A stretch of DNA of 30,101 nt from DASYUM01 sp036001225 (GTDB lineage Bacteria; Methylomirabilota; Methylomirabilia; Rokubacteriales; DASRDR01): positions 1 through 30,101 of the forward strand of contig DASYUM010000211.1 in assembly GCA_036001225.1 (NCBI GenBank), written 5' to 3'. Below, one piece after another: positions 1-6,727 of the stretch. A program made the translations under genes and the position numbers. The notes under the pieces are model-generated. The model had not been told where the DNA came from and did no database searches. It worked only from the letters and a program-made list of their open reading frames with translations. Every line of letters begins with the position of its first letter. The first letter of the stretch is position 1.

Positions 1-227
1 GCGCCGATCCCCAGGAAGCCGGCATGGCCGATCGAGTACTGGCCGGCGAAGCCGCCGATCAGGTTCCAGGCCGCCGACAGGTAGGCGAAGAAGAGGACCC
101 AGACGGCGACCTGCAGCCAGTAGTTGTCGTCGGCGAGGAGCACGCGCGTCGCGACCGGGACCAGCGCCACCGCCGCGACGACCAGCGCGCCGAGGCCCAG
201 GCCGACGACCCTCTCGGCCCGGGTCAT
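1..227 (-). CDS. livM: Branched-chain amino acid-type ABC transporter permease LivM, N-terminal part (runs off left edge)
   Basis: The minus strand reads ATG at 227-225 and stays open to the window edge, giving about 75 residues. The start is MTRAERVVGLG, followed by a hydrophobic helix, a DDNYWLQVAVWVLFFAYLS segment, and AAWNLIGGFAGQYSIGHAGF. The last part matches the N-terminal signature of LivM-type inner-membrane permeases (the NxxxGxxGxxSxGHxxF pattern). With LivH it would form the transmembrane pore of a high-affinity amino-acid or amide importer. It is the last visible gene of the minus-strand operon and is separated from livH by a structured repeat. The LivG/LivF ATPases are not in view and would be expected further left. 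The family call is firm; the substrate is unknown. Confidence 0.88.
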   Translation of the reverse strand, partial: MTRAERVVGLGLGALVVAAVALVPVATRVLLADDNYWLQVAVWVLFFAYLSAAWNLIGGFAGQYSIGHAGFLGIG

Positions 228-242
228 CACGACGAGAGCCCA

Positions 243-364
243 GGCCGGGCCGAGAACCGAGCAGCCCTAGGACGCAGGCCCGAGCCGGCGCGAGGCGTAT
301 GCCGCATACGTTGAGCGCCGGCGAGGGCCGAGGACGCCGGGATGCGACGGTTATCGGCCCGGCC
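243..364. repeat. Nested palindromic element, copy 1 (between livH and livM)
   Basis: The ends are 17-nt inverted repeats with one mismatch (243-259 against 348-364). Inside lie GGCCC/GGGCC (278-282/325-329), a 7-bp arm pair CCGGCGC/GCGCCGG (285-291/315-321) and a central hairpin cgtatgc-c-gcatacg (296-310). A second copy is at 2602-2725. Excluding the outermost arm ends, the two copies differ almost only in paired arms, and the differences preserve pairing. The right end lies 2 bp from the livH stop codon (367-369). The family is not recognised; it could be a REP/MITE-like element or a structured RNA. Confidence 0.8.
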
Positions 365-366
365 AG

Positions 367-1242
367 TCACTGGCGCTCCACCCCGAGTAACCCCGTCGGC
401 CGCACGAACACCAGGGCCACGAACAGCCCGAACAGCACGATCTGGGCGGCCGCGGCCTGGAGATAGAGCGCGACGACCCCCTCGATCAGCCCGACCAGGA
501 GGCCGCCCACCACCGCCCCCGGCATGCTGCCGAGCCCGCCCAGGACCACGATGACGAACGCCTTGAGCAGGAACGAGGTCCCCACCGCCGGGTGGACGTA
601 GAAGAACGGCACCAGCACGGCGGCGGCGACGCCCATGAGCGCCGCGCCCAGCCCGAAGGCGACGTTGTAGATCCGGCGGTCGTCGATCCCCATGAGGCGC
701 GCCGCCTGGCGATCCTGGCCGGTCGCCCGCACCGCGCGGCCGAGGTCGGTCCGGGTGAAGAAGAGCCAGAGGCCGGCGCCGGTCACCAGCATCGCGGCCA
801 GGCCGATCAGCCGCGGCACGCTGACGATGAGCCCGGCCGCCTTGAACGTCCGGCGCCCGATGTCGGTGGGGACGGTCTTGAAGTCGGCCGCGAAGAGGAG
901 CAGGGCGAGGTTCTCCAGCACGAGGGCGAGGCCCAGCGTGAGGAGGAGCACGCTCATCGGCTCCCGCGCCCGCTCCCGGGCGACCAGCGGGCCGACGCAG
1001 AATCGCTGGATCAGCCAGCCGAGGCCGAAGAGGCCCGGCACGGTCACCAGCGGGGACAGATAGGGGTGGACGCCGAGGAGGGCCCACAGCCAGTAGACGC
1101 CGAACATCCCGGCCATCAGCAGCGTGCCCTGGGCGAAGTTGATCACGCGCATGGTGCCGAAGACGATGTTGAGGCCGAGGGCGACCAGCGCGTAGATCCC
1201 GCCGATGAGGAGGCCGCCGACAGCCCCCTGAAGGAAGGTCAC
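367..1242 (-). CDS. livH: Branched-chain amino acid-type ABC transporter permease LivH
   Basis: This is a 291-residue polytopic inner-membrane protein with a GTG start, the usual length for LivH. The N-terminus (GGLLIGGIYALVALGLNIVFG, then GTMRVINFAQGTLLMAGMFG) is the LivH hallmark. The loop RAVRATGQDRQAARLMGID near residues 175-193 corresponds to the EAA-like cytoplasmic coupling helix that contacts the ATPase. The C-terminal GGLGSMPGAVVGGLLVGLIEG is also typical. It partners with the LivM fragment at 1-227 and the binding protein at 1301-2521. A strong hairpin (1255-1291) lies between it and the binding-protein gene, and a palindromic element follows its stop. No obvious Shine-Dalgarno precedes the GTG, so translation may depend on coupling. 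Transport of amino acids, amides or related compounds is inferred from the family and from the hyu neighbours. Confidence 0.93.
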   Translation of the reverse strand: MTFLQGAVGGLLIGGIYALVALGLNIVFGTMRVINFAQGTLLMAGMFGVYWLWALLGVHPYLSPLVTVPGLFGLGWLIQRFCVGPLVARERAREPMSVLLLTLGLALVLENLALLLFAADFKTVPTDIGRRTFKAAGLIVSVPRLIGLAAMLVTGAGLWLFFTRTDLGRAVRATGQDRQAARLMGIDDRRIYNVAFGLGAALMGVAAAVLVPFFYVHPAVGTSFLLKAFVIVVLGGLGSMPGAVVGGLLVGLIEGVVALYLQAAAAQIVLFGLFVALVFVRPTGLLGVERQ

Positions 1243-1254
1243 GGGGCGGGAGCG

Positions 1255-1291
1255 GGGCGGGGAGGCTCCGGCCCGCGAAGCCTCCCCGCCC
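1255..1291 (-). promoter_or_regulatory. Intercistronic hairpin between binding-protein gene and livH
   Basis: A perfect 13-bp G+C-rich inverted repeat (1255-1267 with 1279-1291, 11-nt loop) begins 9 nt after the binding-protein stop codon and ends 12 nt before the livH start. There is no T-tract, so it is not a classical terminator. In binding-protein-dependent transporter operons such stem-loops protect the upstream mRNA and allow more binding protein than permease to be made; that role is inferred here. Confidence 0.65.
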
Positions 1292-1300
1292 GGGCGCCGG

Positions 1301-2521
1301 CTACCGGGAGGCGGGGTACGGCCACATCACCTTGACGTCCGGCTCCGCCACGTGCTCGGGCGCGACGATCCGGAACTTCCCCTCCTGGATCTGGACCACC
1401 ATGGCGGTGGCGAAGGGGTTCTGGCCGGTCTCGTCGAACTTGACCTGCTTGTAGGGCAGCAGCATCGCCTTGTGATTGATGTCGGTGATGCTGGTGGCGG
1501 CGATGGCGTCGCGCAGCGCCTTGGCCTCGCTGGTCTTCGCCCGTTCCAGGGCGTCCACGATGATCTGGAAGCCCTGGTAGTAGCCGGCCGAGTCCTCGGT
1601 CATCGACGTGCCGAAGCGCGCGACATGCCGGTCGTTCTCGGCCTTGATCCACGGCACCGCCTTGCCGACCGCGGCGTCCCACATGGTGGCGGCGAAGATC
1701 CCCTCGGCCAGCTTGCCGGTCCCCTTCAGGAAGTCGGGCTGGACGTGGCCGCCGCCCCCCGCCGCGTAGACGACCGGGCGCACCTCCTGCTCGTCCATCT
1801 GGCGGGTGATGAGGAGGGCGTCGCCGAGGTAGGAGTTGGCGATGACCAGCTCGGGCTTGAGCGCCTTCGCCTTCACCATCAGCGAGGTGAGGTCGGGGGC
1901 GGCGTAGGGATAGTGCTCGACGAAGTGCACCTTGACTCCGGCCCCTTCCAGGAAGTTCTTCTGCTTGTCGCCGACCGATTTCCCCCAGTCGGTGTTCTCG
2001 CTGAAGATCACCGCGCTCTTCACGCCCCCCGCCCGGCGGGCGATCCCGGTGAGCCCGTCGATGAGGGTGCGGGCCTTGATGGTGTCGTTGGCGTGGGCCC
2101 GGAAGACGTACTTGAAGCCGCGCTGGGTGATCTTGTCGAAGGTGCCGAAGGTCAGCCAGGGGACCTGGTAGCGCTCGGCCACCGCCGAGGACGGGAAGCC
2201 GACGCCGCTCTGGAAGGCCCCGATGAGCGCGTGGACCTTCTCCTTGGTGATGAGCCGCTCGGTCTCGGTCACCCCGATGTCGGCCTCGCCCCGGGTGTCA
2301 CCGAAGACGAGCCGGAGCTTGGCCCCGCCCATCGACTTGATCCCGCCCGCCTGGTTGACGTCCTCCACCGCCATGGTCAGGGCGTTCTTCTGCATCGCCC
2401 CGAACTTCGCGTTCGGTCCGGTCATCGGGGACACCACGCCGATCCGCACCTCGTCGGCGGCGAGGGCGGCCAGCGGGGTGGCGACGAGGGCGGCGACGAT
2501 TGCGAGGAGCAGCTTTCTCAT
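1301..2521 (-). CDS. ABC transporter substrate-binding protein (LivJ/LivK-type, periplasmic)
   Basis: This 406-residue type-I periplasmic binding protein has a cleavable signal peptide (MRKLLLAIVAALVATPLAALA, cut near residue 21). The mature start ADEVRIGVVSPMTGPNAKFG and the later AVEDVNQAGGI are typical of the Peripla_BP_6/LivK family. The ATG at 2521 was chosen because GAGGGGG lies just upstream at good spacing and the signal peptide begins there; an in-frame GTG at 2536 would place the Shine-Dalgarno inside the gene. It captures the ligand in the periplasm and delivers it to LivH/LivM. Its place behind hyuB-hyuA suggests an amide, hydantoin, lactam or amino-acid-derived ligand, but the ligand cannot be read from the sequence. 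Confidence 0.92.
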   Translation of the reverse strand: MRKLLLAIVAALVATPLAALAADEVRIGVVSPMTGPNAKFGAMQKNALTMAVEDVNQAGGIKSMGGAKLRLVFGDTRGEADIGVTETERLITKEKVHALIGAFQSGVGFPSSAVAERYQVPWLTFGTFDKITQRGFKYVFRAHANDTIKARTLIDGLTGIARRAGGVKSAVIFSENTDWGKSVGDKQKNFLEGAGVKVHFVEHYPYAAPDLTSLMVKAKALKPELVIANSYLGDALLITRQMDEQEVRPVVYAAGGGGHVQPDFLKGTGKLAEGIFAATMWDAAVGKAVPWIKAENDRHVARFGTSMTEDSAGYYQGFQIIVDALERAKTSEAKALRDAIAATSITDINHKAMLLPYKQVKFDETGQNPFATAMVVQIQEGKFRIVAPEHVAEPDVKVMWPYPASR

Positions 2522-2601
2522 GGTGAACCCCCTCACCCTGACGGAATCAGGTTCCGCGATGTCCAGTTGCCTAGTCTTAGGCTCGTGGCCATGCCAGGCA
2601 C

Positions 2602-2725
2602 GCGCCGGGCCGAGAACCGAGCAGCCCTAGGACGCAGGCCTGAGGCCGGCCGAGGCGTATGCCGCATACGTTGAGGCCGGCCGAGGGCCGAGGACGCCGG
2701 GATGCGACGGTTATCGGCACGGCGC
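2602..2725. repeat. Nested palindromic element, copy 2 (between hyuA and the binding-protein gene)
   Basis: This is the second copy of the element at 243-364, aligning without gaps at an offset of 2360 over the core. Terminal arms are 2602-2619 and 2708-2725 (two mismatches), middle arms are GCCGGCC/GGCCGGC (2645-2651/2675-2681), and the central cgtatgc-c-gcatacg hairpin is identical. Its right end overlaps the first base of the hyuA stop codon region (2725-2727). As with copy 1, it follows the stop of a minus-strand gene directly. Confidence 0.8.
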
Positions 2726-4764
2726 TAACCGACCGCGATGTCGAGCCAGCCCAGCGGCGTGACCACGGCGCGGTCGCCGGCGCGGAGGAGCACCGTCGTC
2801 GTCGCCGCCTCGATCACGGCCGGGCCCGCGATGGCCTGGCCGGGCGCGACCGCCTCCAGGTCGAAGACCGGCACCTCCCGCCACTGTCCGAGGTAGACGC
2901 GCCGCCGCGTGCGGGGCGCCGCCGCCGGCCGGGCGGTCAGCGCGGGCTCCTCCGGCAGGGCCGGGAGCTCGCCCACCACCGCCACCCGGGCGTTGACCAG
3001 GACGACCTCCTGGTCGCGCACGCTGTAGGTGTACAGCTCCTCGTGCCGCCGGTGGAAGCGCTCCACCACCTCCTTCATCAGATCGGGGGCGGCCAGGTCC
3101 AGGCCGTCGAGCGAAACGCCGATCTCGAAGATCTGCTCGCCGTAGCGCATGTCCACCGCGCGGTGCACCTGGACCGGCCCCTGGAACGCCTCGGCCAGCC
3201 GCTTCCGTCCCTCGGCCTCCATCTGGGCGAACGCGCGGCGGAGCGCCGCCGCCCCGACCAGCTTCACGTCGCCGATGTGCGTCCGCACCACCTCGTAGCG
3301 GAGATCGGTGGCCAGCATCCCCCACGCCGACAGCACCGCCGCCACCCGCGGCAGGACCACCCGCCGGATCTCGAGTCGCCGGGCGAGCTCGGTGATGTGG
3401 AGGCCCGCGGCGCCGCCGAAGGCGAGGAGGGCGAAGCGGCGGGGATCCACGCCTCGGCGGACCGAGACGAGCCGGATCCCTTCCGCCATCCGCGTGTTGA
3501 CCACCTGGTGGATCCCGTCGGCGGCCGCCATGCGATCGATCTCCAGCCGATCGGCGAGGGCGTTCACCGCCCGCTCGGCAGCCCCCGCGTCGAGCCGGGT
3601 CTGGCCGCCCAGGAAATTCCCGGGGTCGAGGTAGCCGAGGACGAGGTTGGCGTCGGTGACGGTGGCCGCGGTGCCACCCTTGGCGTAGCAGGCGGGCCCC
3701 GGATCGGCACCCGCGCTCTGGGGCCCGACCTGGAGGATGCCGCCGGCGTCCACCCAGGCGATCGAGCCGCCGCCGGCGCCGAGGCTGGCGATGTCGAGGC
3801 TGGGCAGCGCGACCCGCTGACCAGCCACCGCGCGGTCCACCGCCAGCTGGGGCTCGCCGTTCACGATGAGCGAGATGTCGGTGCTGGTGCCGCCCATGTC
3901 GAACGGGATCAGGTTCCCCTCCCCGACGAGCCGCGCGCAGTAGCGGGCCCCGGCCACGCCGCCGGCCGGCCCCGACAGCACGGCCCCGGCGGCCAGGCGG
4001 ACGGCCTCGGCGATCGGCGCCACGCCGCCGTGCGACTGCATGATGAGGACCGGCCCCTTGTAGCCGGCGTCGTGGAGCCGGGTGCGCAGCCGGGCCAGGT
4101 AGCGCGAGAGGACGGGCCCCACGTAGGCGTTGACCACGGTGGTGCAGATCCGCTCGTACTCCTTGATCTGGGGCAGCACCTCCGAGGAGAGCGAGACGTA
4201 CACCCCCGGCAGGGCCTTGGCCAGCGCCGCTCGGGTCGCGGTCTCGTGACGGGGGTCGCGGTAGGCGTGAAGGTAGCAGACGGCGACGGCGTCGACCGCC
4301 TCGGCGCGGAGCCGGCCGATCGCGTGGGCGACCGAGCGCCGGTCGAGCGCGGTCGCCACCCGGCCGTCGGCGCGGAGCCGCTCGCGGACGCCCAGCCGGC
4401 GCGCCCGGGGCACCAGCGGGTCGGGCGCGGCGACCCGCAGGTTGTAGCGGTCGTCTTTCAGCCCTTCGCGCATCTCCAGGACGTCCCGGTGGCCTTCGGT
4501 CGTGAGCAGGCCGACCCGGGCGCCCTTCTGCTCGAGGAGGGCGTTGGTCGCCACCGTGGTGCCGTGCACGATCCGCTCGGTCGCCGCCAGCAGGCGGCGG
4601 GTATCGTGGCCGAGCACCGCGGCCAGCCGGCCGAGACCGTCCAGCACGCCGATCGACGGATCGCGCGGAGTGGAGGCCGCCTTGGCCAGGACCACGCGCC
4701 CGGCCTCGTCCACCGCCACCAGATCGGTGAAGGTGCCGCCGACGTCGATGCCGATCCTGTACAC
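2725..4764 (-). CDS. hyuA: Hydantoinase/oxoprolinase family protein, subunit A (HyuA-like)
   Basis: This 679-residue protein has the two nucleotide-binding motifs of the hydantoinase A/acetone carboxylase beta family: DVGGTFTD (7-14) and DMGGTSTD (289-296). HGTTVATNALLE (67-78) and a C-terminal hydantoinase-A domain are also present. The family drives ATP-dependent opening of cyclic amides (N-methylhydantoin, 5-oxoproline) or carboxylation of ketones, with the B subunit encoded alongside; the substrate here is unknown. The start is GTG at 4764, preceded by GGAAGGG. An in-frame stop (4768-4770) lies one codon upstream. A second, orphan hyuA start sits exactly 189 bp upstream at 4953, next to the hyuB stop. 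Translation therefore seems to have been reset by a rearrangement at the junction. The gene itself is intact and full length. Confidence 0.92.
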   Translation of the reverse strand: MYRIGIDVGGTFTDLVAVDEAGRVVLAKAASTPRDPSIGVLDGLGRLAAVLGHDTRRLLAATERIVHGTTVATNALLEQKGARVGLLTTEGHRDVLEMREGLKDDRYNLRVAAPDPLVPRARRLGVRERLRADGRVATALDRRSVAHAIGRLRAEAVDAVAVCYLHAYRDPRHETATRAALAKALPGVYVSLSSEVLPQIKEYERICTTVVNAYVGPVLSRYLARLRTRLHDAGYKGPVLIMQSHGGVAPIAEAVRLAAGAVLSGPAGGVAGARYCARLVGEGNLIPFDMGGTSTDISLIVNGEPQLAVDRAVAGQRVALPSLDIASLGAGGGSIAWVDAGGILQVGPQSAGADPGPACYAKGGTAATVTDANLVLGYLDPGNFLGGQTRLDAGAAERAVNALADRLEIDRMAAADGIHQVVNTRMAEGIRLVSVRRGVDPRRFALLAFGGAAGLHITELARRLEIRRVVLPRVAAVLSAWGMLATDLRYEVVRTHIGDVKLVGAAALRRAFAQMEAEGRKRLAEAFQGPVQVHRAVDMRYGEQIFEIGVSLDGLDLAAPDLMKEVVERFHRRHEELYTYSVRDQEVVLVNARVAVVGELPALPEEPALTARPAAAPRTRRRVYLGQWREVPVFDLEAVAPGQAIAGPAVIEAATTTVLLRAGDRAVVTPLGWLDIAVG

Positions 4765-4767
4765 GAC

Positions 4768-4953
4768 TCAGCCCTTCCGGGCCCGTGGAGCCCATCGCAG
4801 TGACCAGGCGCGACGCGCTGCCGAACGCCAAGGGTTGGTGTTCCGCTTCGAGCGCCGGCTTTGCCGGCGCAATCCTCGGGGGGGAATCGGGGGGGTCTTC
4901 CGAGACCCCCCCGAAGCCAAGGTGCCGCCGACGTCGACGCCGATCCGATACAT
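4768..4953 (-). pseudogene. Orphan duplicate of the hyuA 5' end, interrupted by a palindromic insert
   Basis: An ATG at 4953-4951, one base after the hyuB stop, opens with MYRIGVDVGGT, nearly identical to the true HyuA start MYRIGIDVGGT. Homology then ends abruptly and the frame runs through palindromic DNA to a stop at 4768-4770. At DNA level a 19-bp identical stretch (4730-4748 and 4919-4937) is followed by further similarity across the start codon and into the hyuB tail (RAPRKRKR* against WAPRARKG*). The segment looks like the head of a lost hyuA joined to the tail of another hyuB. A functional 61-residue peptide is unlikely. Confidence 0.75.
4844..4918. repeat. Palindromic insert with two perfect hairpins
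   Basis: The segment is bounded by inverted hexamers GCTTCG (4844-4849) and CGAAGC (4913-4918). It contains a perfect 8-bp hairpin GCGCCGGC-ttt-GCCGGCGC (4852-4870) and a perfect 11-bp hairpin with seven consecutive G:C pairs (4888-4898 with 4903-4913, loop tccg). It lies inside the duplicated hyuB/hyuA junction. It is probably a short dispersed or MITE-like repeat; only one copy is seen in this window. Confidence 0.65.
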
Positions 4954-4954
4954 G

Positions 4955-6643
4955 TCAGCGCTTCCGCTTCCGCGGCGCGCGTGACCGACGCCCCGCGCGG
5001 CGGGTCACGAAGCCGTTGGCGAGGTCGGCCCGGCGCGCCTCGGCCGACCGCCGCCGCGGATCACCCCACCCGCCGCCGCCCCCCGACTCGACCAGGAACA
5101 CGTCGCCCGGCTCGACTGGGATGCCGACTTCCTTCGTCTTCAACACCCGGTCGCGCCGGCCGGAGCGGAGCCGGTAGCGGTGAGGCAACCCGTCCTGCCC
5201 GCCCCCCATCCCGCACGCCCCGTAGCGGATGCCGTCCCCGGCCGTGTTCGCGCGCGCCGGCTCCTTGATCTCCGCCACCAGCTCCAGGACCCCACCCACC
5301 CCGCCGCGGTACTGGCCGTTACCCGCCGAGTCGGGGCGGAATTCGTGCCGCCGGAAGAAGAGCGGAAAGCGCACCTCGGTGACCTCGACGCTCCCGAACT
5401 TGATCCCGCCCGCCGCCTGCCACTCCCCGGCGCCCGGCCAGCCGTCCCCCGCCGAGGAGGCGCCGCCGCCGGGCCGGGCGTGGAACATGTGCCAGATGAA
5501 GGGGCGGCCCGAGCGGGGGTCGGTCCCCTTGATGGCGATCCGGAAGCGGCGGCCCCAGCCGGCCATGGCGCGCTCGGGGCAGGCGGCGGCCAGCGCCTTG
5601 ATCACCGCCTCGCCGATCTCCTGGGCACAGTGGTTCGTGCAGAGCGTGACCGGCGCCGGCGGCGCCGCCCACACGACCGTGCCCTCGCGCGCCACGACGC
5701 GGAGCGGCCGGAAGGTGCCGTCGTTCTTCGGCGTGTGGGGATCGATGAGGTAGGCGAGCGCCATCGCCACCGCCGAGCGCATGTTGGCGTAGGACGAGTT
5801 GATGAAGCCCACCACCTGCGGGTGCGAGTCGGAGAGGTCCACGGTGAGGTCGGAGTCGCGTTTGGTGACCTTGGCCCGGACGTAGACGTCGCGATAGCCG
5901 TGGCCGTCGTCGTCGAGGACCGCCTCGCCGTGGTAGACGCCGTCCTTCCAGGTCGCGATGCAGGCCCGCGTCTGGCGCTCGGCCCCGTCGAGCACCGCCT
6001 CGACGCCGGCCAGCGTGAGCTCGACCCCGTACTCGTCCAGGAGCCGCTGGAGCCGCCGCTCGCCGACCCGGGCCGAGCCGATCATGGCCGCCAGGTCGCC
6101 ACGGAAGTCCCGGGGGTGACGAAGATTGGTGGCGATCAGGTGGAGGACGTCTTCCCGCACTTCGCCGGCCTCGTACAGGCGAAGCGGCGTGATGCGGAGT
6201 CCCTCCTGCCAGATCTCGGTCGCGCCGGGGTTGTAGCCGCCGTGGGTCGCGCCCCCGATGTCGCTCTGGTGGGAGCGGTTGATCGACCAGAAGACCAGCC
6301 GGTCGCCGGCGAAGACGGGGACGAAGGCGGTGAGGTCGGGCAGATGATTGTTGCCGTGGTAGGGGTCGTTCAGCAGGTAGACGTCGCCCGGCCGCGCCCG
6401 GTCGCCGAAGAACTTGCGGACGGACTGGACCGCCCACGGGAGCGCGCCGACGTGGATCGGCACGTGCTCGGCCTGGGCCACCAGCCGGCCGTCGGGGTCG
6501 CAGATCGCCGTCGAGAAGTCGCGGCTCGAGTTGAGGATCTGTGAGTAGGAGGTCCGCAGCATCGCCTCGCCCATCTCCTCCACGATCGCGTGCAGGCGGT
6601 GCTGGATGACGGACACGGTGATGGCATCGACGCGCTCTCCCAC
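4955..6643 (-). CDS. hyuB: Hydantoinase B/oxoprolinase family protein (HyuB-like)
   Basis: This 562-residue cytoplasmic protein of the hydantoinase B family has a normal length. Visible family motifs are QHRLHAIVEEMGEAMLRTSYS (14-34), RDFSTAICDPDGRLVAQAEHVPIHVG (41-66) and NDPYHGNNHLPD (92-103). The C-terminus has the usual glycine-rich block (VESGGGGGWGDPRRRS). It works with HyuA as the second subunit of an ATP-dependent hydantoinase, oxoprolinase or carboxylase. The start is GTG at 6643 because AAGGAGG lies 7-8 nt upstream and similarity begins there; the open frame extends 73 codons further but is not conserved-looking. It is the first gene of the minus-strand operon and diverges from the SDR gene across 84 bp. 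The extreme C-terminus is unusually basic (RRSRAPRKRKR). Confidence 0.92.
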   Translation of the reverse strand: MGERVDAITVSVIQHRLHAIVEEMGEAMLRTSYSQILNSSRDFSTAICDPDGRLVAQAEHVPIHVGALPWAVQSVRKFFGDRARPGDVYLLNDPYHGNNHLPDLTAFVPVFAGDRLVFWSINRSHQSDIGGATHGGYNPGATEIWQEGLRITPLRLYEAGEVREDVLHLIATNLRHPRDFRGDLAAMIGSARVGERRLQRLLDEYGVELTLAGVEAVLDGAERQTRACIATWKDGVYHGEAVLDDDGHGYRDVYVRAKVTKRDSDLTVDLSDSHPQVVGFINSSYANMRSAVAMALAYLIDPHTPKNDGTFRPLRVVAREGTVVWAAPPAPVTLCTNHCAQEIGEAVIKALAAACPERAMAGWGRRFRIAIKGTDPRSGRPFIWHMFHARPGGGASSAGDGWPGAGEWQAAGGIKFGSVEVTEVRFPLFFRRHEFRPDSAGNGQYRGGVGGVLELVAEIKEPARANTAGDGIRYGACGMGGGQDGLPHRYRLRSGRRDRVLKTKEVGIPVEPGDVFLVESGGGGGWGDPRRRSAEARRADLANGFVTRRAGRRSRAPRKRKR

Positions 6644-6680
6644 GAGAGGTCCTCCTTGGGGCACGGGGTCCAGTGGCGCC

Positions 6681-6688
6681 CTTATAAT
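6681..6688. promoter_or_regulatory. Divergent -10 region between hyuB and the SDR gene
   Basis: A perfect TATAAT (6683-6688, plus strand) overlaps TATAAG on the minus strand (6686-6681) in the 84-bp gap between two divergent starts. It is the only A+T-rich patch in the gap. Neither strand has a convincing -35 box at 16-18 bp, so this is a moderate-confidence shared promoter. The adjoining TTGG-CCAG-CCAA (6688-6699) is a small inverted repeat that could be an operator. Confidence 0.4.
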
Positions 6689-6727
6689 TGGCCAGCCAAG
6701 CGCACTCGCGCAAGAGGGGGTCCCAGC

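Noticed and set aside
24..2674. Plus-strand frames at 24-314 and 1352-2674 that share a C-terminal peptide (RAENRAALGRRPE...GVCRIR)
   Set aside because: The shared peptide comes from the two palindromic repeat copies; the rest is antisense to livM and the binding-protein gene.
2659..4803. A 714-codon plus-strand frame and a 706-codon minus-strand frame over hyuA
   Set aside because: Both are compositionally biased shadows of hyuA in a high-G+C genome, with no recognisable motifs.
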